Shown here: positions 42,348 to 55,617 of the stretch, piece after piece
Position numbering within the stretch: position 1 is the stretch's first letter
Layout: each line of letters starts with the position of its first letter
Assembly (NCBI GenBank): GCA_963691705.1
Contig: OY829537.1
Span: 66,254,304-66,318,303, forward strand
Origin: Viola odorata
Lineage: Eukaryota > Streptophyta > Magnoliopsida > Malpighiales > Violaceae
DNA length: 64,000 nt
Direction: 5' to 3'
The notes under the pieces: generated by a model
What the model was told of the DNA's origin: nothing
Database searches by the model: none
The model's input: the letters and a program-made list of their open reading frames with translations, nothing else
Made by a program: the position numbers and the translations under genes

Positions 42348-44111
42348 TCAAGCGCCATTACTATCACCTGCGTCTTCCTCCTCTGAAGAAAGCTGACCTT
42401 CTTTACTCCCATCAATTTTATCCATCATGGCAGAGGTATAGTTAGCAATCTTAACTGGGTCAAAGGAATTAATCCTATGATAATCTGCAAAACCAGAGTT
42501 AAAAGCCTGCATGGCCTTCTTCTTCCACCACTCTATCTTTAACAGAACCCGGGCAAAGCTCCTCGTCTCGAGCTAGTATTTCTTCATGAGGAAGAAAGTT
42601 CTTCTTCCTTTCTGTCACTAACTCTTCCTCCAAAACCTCGACTTTTGCTTTCCCTTTGGATTTCTCTCTACTCAACTCCTTTTGCGTTTCGTTTTGGAGT
42701 TTCGGTCAAGCTGCGCCTTTTGAGCACACATCGCACTGGAAAAATCCTGCAATTGGCTCTCATAAGCCTCGACAACATAGTCCAGATAGCGGAAGGCGTC
42801 TAAAGAATCATTCATAACGCGCGCATATCGAGCCTTTTTAAGAAAGTTGTAGAAACTTTTCTCTTTCTTCAGAAGAGCTCATCATCTTGCCTATCAAAGA
42901 TGGCGTTAGTTCATCTCCTGAGAAAGGGTCTAACACCCCTACGACGCGAAGACCATCGAATCCAAGCCCTGCCAAATTTAGACGATAGGACGGGACCCCC
43001 TTAGGGCCTTGAGAAGAAAGGTTGACCATTAATGCCGAAGAAGAAACTCTATCACCTGCTCCAGTAACAGAAGTGAAAAACAATTGTTGAGGGGCCTTGG
43101 GCGACGACTCAGAAAGTGGACTCACATGGGAAGTCGTCGTCGCCACGTCTGGGATACAACAAGAAATAGGAGAATCAGGGGCGTTAACCGACGGAGGTGA
43201 ATTTGCCACCAGCGAAACTTCAATGGCAGTTGGAGGAACAACAGTTGACACCTCTGCAACCTTGGTCGTTTAAGAAGTACTTGCCACAGTAGAAATGTCA
43301 ACCCTCACGGTAGGGACCTCGCTAGCATTTCCAGAAGAAATCCCGATAGCCTACCCATCTTTCTCTACTCTGAGTTTCTTTCGATAAGCTGAGGAAGCAT
43401 GACGAATATCTATTTTAGTATCCATATCCTGGCTATCGCTATCAATTATCCTAGTTATGGGTGGGCCCAAATTTACTCCTCTGCCCCGAACTGGTAACCA
43501 ATTTTCGAGAAAACGAGAGGCTTGAGCAGAAATACCCCGCCCTCTTCCGGCGACTATTTTAGTTCTCCTCTTTTTTAACGGGACATTCTGACGAATTAAG
43601 CCCCCAGATGTGGAGAAGCTGGTAGCGTTTGGAGCGGTATCACGTTTAGGGGAACGTTATTCCCTCCGGATGATCAATCCTCAGGGTTTTCTGCCAAAGA
43701 ACTATGTTAGAACAACGAGCAAATCAAAGCGATAACGCGAAAAGAGGAAAACTCACCTATAATGCACTCCTCCAAGTGCATATACAAAGCGAACTCTCGA
43801 ATATGGAAGGACATATCTATCCCTAGTAGAGCGTTAGCCTGAGCTAACTCGTTTCTAGACAACACTACCGGTTCTACCCAGACGACACTAGTAATCTCTT
43901 GATTAAAACCCCCGCGCCATAAACGGGAAGGCAATTCGATAATGAAGAAACCATTTTTCCATTCACGCATAGTCTCCTCAAGGCCCTGAAACTTCTGCCA
44001 GAACAACTGCACAAATGCGTCATCCCACCTCGGGGTAATATTGACCAAACAGTTGCGACAAGTTATGCTAAAGAATTTACAGAATAAACCGATGGACGGG
44101 GTAAAGATGCC
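42348..44111 (-). pseudogene. Tat-2 antisense gene 2, 3' part (rest of exon 1 and exon 2)
   Basis: Exon 1 remainder 44111-43757 encodes NITPRWDDAFVQLFWQKF and FFIIELPSRLWRGGF and ends at CATTATAG|GTGAGT, the same splice donor as in Tat-1 gene 2. Exon 2 from 43690 (after TTGGCAG) includes GAGDRVSSSALMVNLSSQGP, parallel to Tat-1 SFVVDLSRDGP, and ends with an acidic SSEEEDAGDSNGA tail at 42348. Several frame changes between 42500 and 43600. The 5' half of exon 1 lies beyond Athila-2, at 57252-57606. Confidence 0.6.
44107..44111. repeat. target-site duplication, left (Athila-2)
   Basis: ATGCC before the 5' LTR, repeated at 57252-57256. Confidence 0.9.
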
Positions 44112-45743
44112 TGATAGTACGTTTCATACTCTCGGTTTTACCCTCCTTTCTAGCCCTTTCGGGGGCTCGATGTTTCTATTTGACCCTCATTTCAATCTTA
44201 TTTGCAGATTAGCATCAAAGGAGGGAAAAGACAGAAAAGAAGCGATTTTAGAGCATTCCTGAGGAATTCCATTTTCCAGGCCTAGAACAAAGAATGTCGT
44301 CAAGACCTCGACGCGAACCAGACCAGTGCGCTGTCTCAAGGCCTCGACAGTTCTGAACCTTCTTCCAAAGAAAACATCTTCTAAGATCCGCCCGGAATCC
44401 TAGGCGCTTCCAGAAGGCATCAGGCGTGTCAGGAATCCTAGAATATTCCTTTTGCAAGGACATGTGCTGTCACGCCCTCCTTGCCCGTAGCTGTTTTTGT
44501 CTCCTAGCTAGTTTTCGGCTATATAAGCATAGTTTTAGGGTTTTTGTAAGGACGACTATTCCAAGGATATTTTCTTACATTAGTTTCAGCATTTATTTTC
44601 TGGGAATCTTCTCCTCTTGCTACCAAGAGCAGCCTTTGTCAACAACTTTCCTCTTCGATTATTAATTAATCTACCGGTTTCCTCTACTCCCTTTTTACTT
44701 TCTTTATTTTATCATTGTATGATTCTATCTACCTACTGTTTATATTATAGTATGAGTAGCTAAATACCCCTTTCTTGGTGAAGGGTGTTTCAAGGGTTGT
44801 AGGGTTCGGCTAAGAGGTATAATGCATGCTTAACATATTCTCTTGTGACATATAACTATTTATCGATTTAATTCCATGCTTGTCTAGAAATGTTAAGAGC
44901 TTGATCATCTTTTAGTATTTCTGCATGAGTAACGTCATATTCCAGGGTTATACCTGACGCGAAGCCCTGGACTTTGAGCAGACACCTAGGGGAGGCAGCG
45001 CGAGAGGCCTCACCTAGGGGTAAACAGTAATCTAGGGTATGTGATACGGGTCTGACAAGCCGAGCTGTCGCGCCCTAGATCTGTCTTACCTCCCCTTCAT
45101 GGGCGTTCTGAATTTAGCCTCCCTACTTCGAGCCCGTGACAGGCCGGACGGTCAAGGCTGCCTTTTGATGACAAGGGAGGTAGCTGGGAGGATGGCTGAA
45201 CGTCAAGGTCACCTCATATGTGGAAACGGGGGGTGACTTTTATCTAAGAAGGTAAGCAGGGGATGCAGTGTGGAAACGCGGTCCCTATAGCAGATCTGCG
45301 CATGAGTCTGGAATACCTCTGCACCGATGATTAGCCGACCTAGAAAACAACCGAAGGGAGCACCTTTCGCTAAGATCTCGTCCTATTTGATTAATATCTT
45401 TTTCATTACTTTTCTTGCATTCGATCTGTTTACATCTTTTGCCCTGGATTACAATTTACATCTCTTGCCTTGGATTATGATTTACTTTCGTGCCCTAGAT
45501 AAGTACTTTCCAATTCTGTTTTGTTAGCTCCCACACTCTGCGTTGATTAATTCGTTAATCAACATACACCCCCCCCCCCCCGGTAGTGTTACTTTGGTTT
45601 GATCTGTTGCATATTGCCTTGTCATACATCTTTATTAGCAAATTAGCCCTTCAATCTCTGTGGTTCGACCCTGTCTTGCTCTGTACACATTAATTTGTGC
45701 ATCTAGGCACCAGGAAAATATTAGTATATTTGAGTGACGATCA
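44112..45743 (+). mobile_element. Athila-2 5' LTR
   Basis: 1632 bp. TATA box TATATAA at 44520-44526, C-run (13 C) near 45570. A second ATTTACATCTCTTGCC-type segment near 45440-45480 is a short internal duplication not present in Athila-1. Confidence 0.95.
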
Positions 45744-45748
45744 AATTT

Positions 45749-45766
45749 TGGCGCCGTTGCCAGGGA
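45749..45766 (+). other. Athila-2 primer-binding site (tRNA-Asp type)
   Basis: TGGCGCCGTTGCCAGGGA, one mismatch (A for G) to the tRNA-Asp complement. Confidence 0.85.
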
Positions 45767-45801
45767 TTGAACGGTACTGATTTTGTTTTTATTTTTCTTG
45801 T

Positions 45802-47381
45802 ATGACCAGGAGATTTGCCCCCAATCTACTCCCTCTAGACCTCGAGTTGACCAGAACAGAAAGAGGACTTCGTAGGCAAGCTCAAGGAACATCTGCTCAT
45901 CGTAGAGTGATCCCACATCCTGCCCTCGACGGATCCCCTTCTAATCTGGCTAACTAGGAACACCAGCTTTTCATAGACCTGACCTTTCTCCATCGTAACC
46001 CCAAAACCCCCATACCAGACCACTTTAATTTTCCAGCAATGGATGACCTAGCCAACAATGAGAACCGTAACAACCGTGAGAACCACGAAAATCAACCACT
46101 ACCCCCAGACCAACAAACCATCGACAATTTCCATGCAACCCCCGATATGGCCAGTAGCTGCATTGACTGGCCCAACGTCCCTAATGACTGGACTCTGAAG
46201 TCAGCCATACTTCATCATCTGCCTACTTTTTGAGGGGTAGCCAAGGAAAATGCTCTTCGCCATCTTCAACAGCTCCACTCTATTTGCGAGGCCATGAAAG
46301 CCGCCAACGTTAGTATTGAGCAGGCCAAGCTTGGCGCATTCCAGTGGTCTCTCAAAGATGATGCCCTAGATTGGTATTACGACCTTCCTGCAAGATCTAT
46401 TCGTTCTTGGGCAGACATGTCAAAAATCTTCACTGAGAAGTACTACCCGACTTCTATCTCCAACACCACGCGTAAGCAACTCGTCTCCATTGTTCAGAAG
46501 AAAGAAGAGACTCTAGCCCAGTACTATGAGAGATTCCAGAAGATGCAATCTAGCTGTCCAGCTCACAATCTTACCGAGCACGCTCTTGTTCAATATTTTT
46601 GTGAAGGCCTCAAAGCTCATGATAAGGCGTTGCTTAATGCAGCTGCCAATGGATCCCTGACTGCTCTAACTCCAAGAGCCGCTCGAGCAACAATAGAGCT
46701 CATGGCCAAGAATGCCTCTGACGACCTTGCCAACAATCCAGGCTAGGATATCCAAGTAGCTTCCCTTCAGAACCAGATATCCTCTCTCACAGGAATGTTC
46801 TAAAACTTCATAACCGGACAACCCGCACCTGTCAAGGTCTGCCAGATATGCAATTTCGTGGATCACCCCACTGATGTATGTCCCCATATTCCGGAGGAAA
46901 TACAAGTGAATTTGCCGGCCAATTTATTCCAGTTTCTTACGCTCAGACTTACAACCAAGGCTGGAAACAACCAAACCAAGGATGGGTCCCAAACACTCAG
47001 CTTTCGGGGCCTAGCCATCAACCACACCAGAACCCCTATAGAAACCCCCCTCCTAATATACCAAATTTCAGACCTCGACCCACATTTCATCAGAACCAGT
47101 ATCAACGCCAACGTCCTCAGGATCAGACCTTTGTCCATCCTCCAGATCAGACTTTTATCCAGCCCCCGACTGCTGAGATGCCTAAGAATCCCGAGCAGCA
47201 GAAAGAAATAGATGAACTTAAGAAGCAAATGAGTGCCCTGACTGCCAAATTACAAGAGTTAACAAATCATGGCAGACTGCCACCCCAGACCGAAACAAAT
47301 CCCAAGCACAATATCTGCGCATTAACTTTGCGTAGTGGAACAACTTTGAACCCACCAGAGCTTCCAGCCCAAGATATTTAA
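45802..47381 (+). pseudogene. gag: Athila-2 gag, broken by stops
   Basis: ATG at 45802. The capsid core at 46310-46740 is open (DWYYDLPARS, FTEKYYP, LAQYYERF). An intact zinc knuckle C-x2-C-x4-H-x4-C (CQICNFVDHPTDVC) lies near 46840-46881. In-frame stops are at 45955 (TAG), 46231 (TGA), 46744 (TAG), 46801 (TAA) and 47379 (TAA). A one-base loss near 46912, just after the knuckle, shifts frame relative to Athila-1. The four earlier stops each correspond to CAG or CGA in Athila-1. Confidence 0.9.
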
Positions 47382-48617
47382 AATTCTCCAGAGGCCGAAA
47401 TCCGGCCTAAACCTAGAACAAAGCTCCCCAAAGTCCCTAGATTCGTGGAAGTTAAAGAAGACAGAATCCGCTCCCCCAGAGGTTCACCACTGAATGACCC
47501 CAACCCACCAGAATTTACTCAAGAGTACATTCATAAGATTCTCGAGCCCCCGTTCCCTCACAGATTGGTCAAGGCCAAGAAAGATAAGAAGGATCACGAT
47601 ATCTTTGAAATGTTCAGTAAAGTGGTTTTCAACATCCCTCTTCTCCAGGCCGTAAAGAATGTCCCTCGCTATGCCAAATTCCTGAAGCAATTATGCACGA
47701 ACAAAAACAAGTTCGCCGAAGTTAACAAGATCAGCGTAGGGGCCAACGCGTCTGCACATATCCAGCGTCGAATCCCTCCGAAATGCAAAGACCAAGGCAT
47801 GTTCATTATCCCTTGTCGAATCGGAACAGTCGATATTGGCAAGGCCATGTGTGACCTCGGAGCAGGAATTAATGTCATGCCCTTGATAATTTACCACAGT
47901 CTAGGCCTCGAGCCTCTCGTGCCCACAGACCTCACCATCCAGCTTGCTGACCGCTCTATCATCTACCCCGAGGGGATAATCAAGGATGTCTTGGTCCAAG
48001 TGGAAGAATTCTTGTTCCCTACGGATTTTTATGTGATTGCAATGGAGAACGAAGACTCCACCAAATCCACAAATGTCCTTCTGGGCCGCCCATTTCTGGC
48101 CACAGCCCGAGCAAAGATTGATGTTCATGATGCCACCATCTCCCTCAAATTTGATGGAGAGATCATCAAATTCAATATGCTAGAAGCCATGCGATACCCC
48201 TCTGAATTTTCTAGTGTGAATTATGTTGATATTGTTGACCCCATTATAGGGGAGATTGATGACATATATTCTACTAACCCCTTGCAATTTGCCCTTGACA
48301 GGAGTCTGACGCCAGCTCTTCTAGATGTCGTGGCCTCGACGCTTCCTATTCCATCTGAATTACACTCTGTCGTCGCTGCCTTAGAAGAATGCGCTGTTGC
48401 TCAGTATGAGTCTCCGAATCAGTCTCCTGAATATCCAGGCCATGCTAAGTTATTTCCCTCTATTGATCAGGCTCCAGCCCTAGATCTGAAGCCACTACCT
48501 ACCCATTTGAAATATGCTTATCTAGGCCCCGATAACTCTCTACCTGTCATTATCTCCAACAAGCTCGAAGACCTCGAGGAGTCCAAGTTAGTTTCCTTGC
48601 TAAGGAACTTCAGATAA
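47382..48617 (+). pseudogene. Athila-2 aspartic protease and linker
   Basis: A 390-codon open stretch (47445-48617) contains CDLGAGINVMPL near 47850-47885 and LLGRPFLATARAKIDV near 48078. The linker runs to TAA at 48615, where Athila-1 has CAA. Same organisation as Athila-1. Confidence 0.85.
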
Positions 48618-49631
48618 GCCACAGGATGGACCATTGCGGACATTAAGGGCCTGTCTCCAGCGTTGTGCACTCATTACATCCACCTAGAAGACGCGAGCAA
48701 GACCATTCGCCAGCCTCAGCGGCGACTTAATCCGCCTATGATGGAAGTGGTAAAGAAAGAGATTCTCAAGTTGTTAGATGCGGGAGTTATCTACCCCATC
48801 TTAGATAGCCCTTGGGTCAGCCCTATCTAGGTCGTGCCCAAGAAAATAGGAATAACTATCACCATCGGTTAAGATGGCGAATCCATTCCTACCCAGATCC
48901 AGAATGGGTGGAGAGTGTGTATTGACTACCGTCGATTGAATTCCGCTACCAGGAAGGATCATTTTCCCCTGCCCTTCATCGATAAGATGCTAGAACGCCT
49001 CGCCGGTAAAACCCATTATTGCTGTCTAGACGGTTACTCCGGATTCCATCAGATCCCAGTTGCTCCTGAAGACCAGGAAAAGACCACCTTTACCTGCCCT
49101 TTCGGGACCTTCGCGTATAGACGCATGCCCTTCGGTCTGTGCAACGCCCCTGCCACTTTCCAACGATGTATGGTCAGCATTTTCTCTGAACTAGTTGAAG
49201 ATGGAATCGAAGTCTTCATGGACGACTTCACCGTCTATGGGAATTCTTTTGAAGAATGCATGAACAATCTGAAAAGGTGCCTAGAGCGCTGCATTGAGAC
49301 GAATCTTGTCCTGAATTTTGAAAAATGTAACTTCATGGTGGATCGAGCCCTAGTGCTTGGTCATGTTATCTCGCCCAAGGGAATTGAGGTTGACAAAGCC
49401 AAGATAGAAGTAATAGAATCCCTGCCCTACCCATCCTGTGTCCGCGATGTGAGATCTTTTCTAGGCCATGCCGGTTTCTTCCGAAGGTTCATTAAGGATT
49501 TTTCCAAGAGTGCCCAACCCATGTGTCACTTGCTCCAGAAGGACGTGTCCTTTGATTTCAGCGAGGCCTGCAAAACCGCTTTTGAACTTCTCAAGAACAA
49601 ACTTATCTCGGCCCCGATTATTCGAGCCCCC
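48618..49631 (+). pseudogene. pol: Athila-2 reverse transcriptase domain
   Basis: [33 protein letters not shown] and FMDDF (49214-49228) are all intact. Only TAG at 48828 and TAA at 48870, upstream of the conserved core, interrupt the frame. This is the most complete RT in the window. Confidence 0.9.
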
Positions 49632-50070
49632 GACTGGACACTACCTTTCGAGGTCATGTGTGATGCCAGTAATCAGGCCCTAGGTGCCGTTTTGGGTCAG
49701 AAGAAGGATAAAGAGACCCATGTCATCTATTATGCTTCCAAGCTGCTAGACCCGTCCCAGCAGAACTACACTACCACAAAAAAAGAACTTCTGGCCGTAG
49801 TCTATGCCCTAGACAAGTTCAGACAATATCTGCTAGGCACTCATGTCCTCGTCTACTCTGACCATTCTGCCCTTCGGTGTTTGTTGACCAAAGCCGATGC
49901 CAAACCACGGCTTATTCGTTGGATCTTGCTCCTACAAGAATTTGATATCGCTATCAAAGATAAAGCAGGAAAAGAAAACCTTGTGGTAGATCACTTGAGT
50001 AGACTTCCAACCCAAGAAGATAATTCGCTTGAGCCAATCCGGGATACTTTTCAAAACGAGCAATTATGTC
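49632..50070 (+). pseudogene. pol: Athila-2 RNase H domain (part of the open stretch 48915-50726)
   Basis: [42 protein letters not shown] and [11 protein letters not shown] carry the D-E-D residues. No internal stop. Confidence 0.85.
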
Positions 50071-51383
50071 TAGCCCAAGCTGTTTATTCCCCATGGTTTT
50101 CCGATATTGCAAACTTTTGTGCTACTGGCACTTACCCAGCTGATGTCACTCCCTCTGAATGCAACAGAATCAGAAGACAAGCAAAATACTACATATGGGA
50201 CAACCCCTACCTATGGAAGCACTGTTCGGATCAGAGCATTCGTAGATGTGTAACCATGGATGAGGTACCCTCGATCCTTAAATTCTGCCATTCAGAAGGA
50301 GGTCATTTCGCGGCCAAGAAAACTGCCCTGAAGGTTCTGGAAGCTGGTCTGTACTGGCCCATCATTTTCAAGGATAGTTACATGTTTTGTGCTTCATGCC
50401 CCCGATGTCAGGCCACTGGAAATATCGGGGCCAGAAATCAGATGCCCTTGACAAACATTATTGCTTGCGAGATCTTTGATATCTGGGGTATAGACTTTGT
50501 GGGCCCTTTTCCCAATTCCTTTGGCAACATCTACATCCTTCTGGCCGTCGATTATGTCTCTAAATGGGTCGAGGCCAAGGCTACTCGAACGGACGATTCC
50601 AAGGTGGTCGTGAATTTCCTCCGCACCAATATCTTCAACCAGTTCGGTACACCTAGAGCGCTGATCAGCGATAGGGGTACCCACTTTTACAACCGTGTTG
50701 TGTCCTCTCTTTTGACAAAGTATTGAGTCCACCACAGAACATCCACTGCTTATCACCCTCAGACTAACGGTCAAACTGAGGTCTCGAACCGTGAGATCAA
50801 ATCCATTCTTGAGAAGACCGTTAACCAGTCGATGAAGGATTGGAGTTTGAAACTGGGTGATGCTCTCTGGGCCTATCGTACAGCTTTCAAGACCCTGATA
50901 GGAATGACCCCTTACAGACTTGTTTATGGAAAGTCATGCCATCTCCCAGTGGAGATAGAGCACAAGGCTTTTTGGGCTATCAGAAAAGTGAACACAGATC
51001 TAGGCCTCGCTGACCAACACAGGCGTTTGCAAATCTAAGAGCTAGAAGAATTGAGGGACGATGCTTATGAGAATGCCCTGCTCTATAAGGGCAAGACAAA
51101 AGCTTATCATGACCGGCACCTTCGTCCCAAAACATTCTTAGTCGGACAGCAAGTCTTGTTGTACAACTCACGCCTGCGACTCTTTGTTGGGAAGCTAAAA
51201 TCCAAATGGTCAGGACCTTTCGTGGTCACGACAATCTACACCCATGGGGCAGTTGAAATTCAGAACTCGGTCACAGGAATCATCTTTAAGGTCAGTGGGA
51301 AGAGACTGAAGCCCTTCTATGAAGGTTTCCAGCCCTCGGTTGTTGAGGAGGCTATGGTGGATGTCCCACCTGTCCAGACCTAG
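50071..51383 (+). pseudogene. pol: Athila-2 integrase
   Basis: HHCC finger (FCHSEGGHF...CASCPRC), [19 protein letters not shown] and NGQTEVSNR give a full DDE set. TGA at 50724 (GGA in Athila-1) falls between the second D and the E, and TAA at 51036 in the C-terminal region. The C-terminus [13 protein letters not shown]...[14 protein letters not shown] ends at TAG 51381-51383. Confidence 0.85.
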
Positions 51384-51933
51384 AGTATCAAAGCACGTCG
51401 AGGTCCCGACGAGTAAATGGACCACGCTGGAGGCATTTGATATGCCGTCTAAATCCTTTCTCTCTCCCTTATCTTCTCTCTACCTTTTTGGATTCTCTGA
51501 TTTTATTTGATTTTATTCCCAGGTTTTGTTAATTGTATATATCCCTTTCACCTATGATTTTATTCCTTTTATTTAGCATTAACTCACCTTTATTCTCTCT
51601 TTTTGTCCATATCTTATATCAACCGACTCCCTTTTTGAAATTTAAAAGTTGTTCTCCTTTCTAGGCAGTTGAGATACACGTGGGCTGTCGTGCTCCACGC
51701 CCAGGGCGCCACGTGGCCTGACAAGCGCAGCAAAGGCAGGCCTCATAAATACAAAAGCTACGCCATTTATTGCCAGCTGTGATTACCACTCTCTCTCCCA
51801 CGCTCCCACCCAATTTTCACTCATATCACTTTCAAACCTATCACTTTCACCTCTCCCTCACCAAACACGCAACCCTATCCTCTCTCCACCACCATCACCA
51901 TCCCCAATACTGTCATCTTTTCCCTCACCATCA
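51384..51933 (+). other. Athila-2 spacer between pol and second ORF
   Basis: Homologous to 10946-11478. It keeps an extra CGCCACGTGGCCTGACAAGC segment near 51708 that Athila-1 has lost. Confidence 0.6.
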
Positions 51934-53928
51934 ATGGCACCTAAGACAAAAAAGCCAGCCCGCAAGAACGCTGCTGGATCTAAACCGGTGGACACTTCCT
52001 GCCCCGTTCCTTCTAGGTCTAGATCATAGTCAGCTACACCGAACTCGGCTTCATACAAAATAGTCACACCACTGTCTGTTAACCCACGCCCCATTCCCTC
52101 TCCTACGGCGGTCTCACCCACAACCGTGGAGCAGATCAGAGAGTTCACCCCGGTGGAAGATGACATAGAAGTCACAAGCTCCATTCCTCCTACCACGACG
52201 ACCACTAGAGGCGGCCGTGTGGTGAAGCTCCCTCCTGGATCGTCCACGACCAAGTCCAAATCCAAAAAGCCCTCTACATCAACCAAGCAGTCCCCCCTTG
52301 ACGCGGTCGTCAATCGTTTCCTAGCTCCTCAGCCTGCTTTAACGGTGGAGGAGGTCTTCAACGACATCCTAATCTCTGACGAAGAAGCCGAGGTCATGGA
52401 GGACCAAACAGAGACTGGTATTGGCCAGGAGAATGAAAATCTCGAGGTCATGGAGGAGGGAATGGGAGAAAGTGGAGAAGCGGAGAGCAGCGGAGGAGAC
52501 GAAGAGGAGGAAGATCTCGAGGCCCAGGAAGCTACAGAGGAGGTGGAGAGAAAGCAGAAAGCAGTCGCGGCAAGATCAGCAGCTAAGAAAGGAAAATCCA
52601 AAGCTGAGGCCAAACCAGAGCAGCCAGCTGCAGTTGATACACCAGTAAGCCTCAAGAGGAAACTTTCAGCCACCAGTACCGGCAAGCCCTCGGGTTCCAA
52701 GAAGCCTCGGGCCCCCGAAACAGATGATGATGTCGAGGTCGAGACCCCAGCGCCTTCATCCATCCCCAGATCCAGCTCACAACAGGTGACTTCTGACCTT
52801 TCCACACCCCATGAATGGATTGTCTTTAATGATAAACCTTCTCTTGACAAGTTAACTATGCTGAATTCCAAGGGCGTTAGCTCATGTGCGCGCCTGGATT
52901 TTGATTTTCTTGCTAAGATGGGCATTGAGTCCAAGATCAGGGAGTATGTAACCAACATTGGTTGGGAGTCTCTGTTCTATTTGGAACACCCAACCTTTGT
53001 CGAGCTTTCCCTTGAGTTTTTTACTACATTCTGGGTAGATGACACTTTTAGGCCCAAGGGCAAGGTCGGTCCGAACTCCTCTACCCTCGGTTTGATCAAC
53101 TTTAGGCTAGCTAACAAATGGGAGCATCTGACCCTGGGTGAATTTAATTGCTGGTTAGGATTTATCACTAAGGATGAACTGAACACCCCTCTGTACAAGA
53201 ATGCCTTGACTGTTATCCCTTCTGTTTTTGATGCCACTGCTGCTTTTCGTGAGCTAACCAATAAGCCTACTATTAAGTATGATCCTAAAGGTAGTAAAGC
53301 CCATGAAATCGTTGATCCTGCCCTGTGTATCCTGCACCGGTATCTGGCCCTCACCTTTTCAGCAAGATTTGGTTCCTCGGGACAGATATCTCTGCAGGAA
53401 CTTTTCTTTTTATGGTGCATGAAACACAAACGTAGGGTCAATCTTGGTTTTTGGGTAGCTTCGGGCTTTTTACATGTATTAAATGGTGGTCGTGGACCTA
53501 TTTTTGGATCCCTTATCTCCCTATTTGCTGTGAAGATGCGTAGGATTGACCTGGCTGCTAGTAACCTTTCTGTGGATTTGGATATCCGAACCTTGGATGT
53601 CATGGGCCATTTGTGTCTCTCACGTGGTGTGTTGAGTTTTTATCTAGGTTGTGCCCCAGCAGCAGAGAAGGTTTTCGGGACCAAGAACGGTGGCATCTTT
53701 GACTATCCAGATCTTTCGGATCCCCACTCCAATGCCATTCCTCCAGCCTCCGAAAAACAAGTGCCCTAAGCGGAAGCAGTTCGTCAAGCCAACGCGGCAT
53801 CAGCAAGCCAGCCCCCGATACCTCTCATCGTCTATGATTCGACCCAGACGAGACTTCTCCAGCTCATTCTGCGGGAACTTCAGGCTTTGACGGCTGAAGT
53901 TGCCCGTAGAAATTTGCCACCCTAGTAA
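51934..53928 (+). pseudogene. Athila-2 second sense ORF
   Basis: Same frame from ATG 51934 to TAA 53926. Acidic Glu-rich middle (residues about 150-200), a KRKLSATS...SKKPR basic patch, then the conserved HEWIVFNDKP, YLEHPTFVELSL, WEHLTLGEFNCWLGF and QELFFLWCMKHKRRVNLGFW. TAG at 52027, TAA at 53767 and TAG at 53923 interrupt it; the last two are CAA and CAG in Athila-1. The central 547 codons are open, so this copy is better kept than the one at 11479. No signal peptide or firm membrane segment, so I do not call it env. Confidence 0.8.
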
Positions 53929-55617
53929 CCCACCCCCGAACATTTTCATCTCTCCAGCCCCTAAAAAGGGCACTAAACAGTTTTAATGTTTTTATTACTA
54001 TGTTGTACTTATACTTCTTAAACTTCTTTTTATTCTCTCCCCACATTGAGGACAATGCGCTGCCTAAGTGTGGGGAGGGAATTATTTATTCATTTTGCTT
54101 GTGTGATTGCATGTTTATTTTCACGTTTGCTGCATGATTGCATGATCTTCGAATTTTATTTTTAGCCATGCTAGGAAAATTTTCCCACTATCAGTTTTCA
54201 AACCCTCATTTTTAGCATGCGTTTTTCAACTTTCGATGCATAGAAGAAGCATGGCATCCATCGCACCTACGCCTGAACATGCATTTTTAGACCTGCTAGT
54301 CCTTATACCCATATCTAGGCAACAACACCAGTAGTCACAATTTGATCCCGTGAGCATATTTGAGCTTCACGCCCTTTTATTTTTGAGAAAAATGCTTAGC
54401 TAGGCACAATCTAGGTTTGCATGATATCCCTGGGTATAGTCACTGTTAGGACATGGGAAAGCTTAGATATGACAGAAAACTTCGCATCAATGTCTCTTTC
54501 TTTCTCTTCTTCCCCCCTCTCTCTCTTTTCTTTTCGAGCCCCCGACATTCCCCTTCTTTTCATACTCTTTCCTAACCATTCGTCTTTTCTTGATCTTTTT
54601 CCTTGGCAGGTGAGGTAGTGATTATTGAGGGTAACGTCGAGGTCTAGACACCTAAAGTGCGTAGACAAGTTCAAGTGTGGGGAAGGAAGACAAAAGCAAA
54701 AGACTTCAGAGCAGAAAGCAGGAATCTAGGGGAAGAAAAAAAGCAAAAGCTCGAAAGAGTTTCGAGCCCTAGAACATTCAGACAATTTGAGCCCCAGAAA
54801 CATTCAAGTGTGGGGAAGCGAAAAAGAAGTCACCATCGATGCTGGAAGCAGATCAAGGGCAAGCGCTGAGCGGAACATCAAAAGTTTCACGCCCTGGTAG
54901 AATCAAAAGTTTTGCTGCATGTTCGTGCCCTCTTATATAAAAAAAAACATTTAAATTTCAAAATAAGAGGAGAAGGGCACCGAACGTCCAAGTAAAAGCA
55001 TCCGCATCCGAAGCCTCAATAAGAAGACTTTCCTGCCCCCGAATCATCTCGTGCCCTCGATGAAAGTTGCCTCGCCACTTCGCTTTTTCCCAGCCAAGGG
55101 ATCCAATCAGGTTTTGCCTGGTTCTTTCTTTTCCTTCCTTCTTTTCTCCCCTCTTTCTCTTCTGTACATCTCCTACTTCTCTCTTCCATATTTCTAGATC
55201 TTTCGATCCCGTTTCTTTCTATTTGCTGATGGGTCGCTTTTCCGATCATTGATTGCCCATGCATGTGTTCTACAGTACTCGGATTGACGTGCAAACCATG
55301 CCTGTGTTGTGTTATTTGCATTCCTGAGTGATAACCTAAAACACATATTTTATTCTGAGTAGGAGTGCAAATACACATCTTTGTGAGGACTGCTGGTGAA
55401 TAGGCTAGATATGGAAAAGTCTGGTTGATAGGGTCGTTATTCTAATCAGCCAGATGCAGGTGCTTTTCTAGGTCTGGATTTGTTCTGGTTGGGTATAGTT
55501 TGTAGGATGGCGTGCCAATTCTAGGTGTTGGGAGTTGATTATGTACGTTTATTAATGAGGTGGCTTTCCAATTTTGTTTATGCTCGAGGGCGAGCATAGA
55601 GGCAGTGTGGGGATGTT
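53929..55617 (+). other. Athila-2 3' untranslated region and PPT
   Basis: AGTGTGGGGA occurs at 54067, 54674 and 54807, and in the PPT at 55604, the same four positions as in Athila-1. No ORF of note. Confidence 0.8.
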
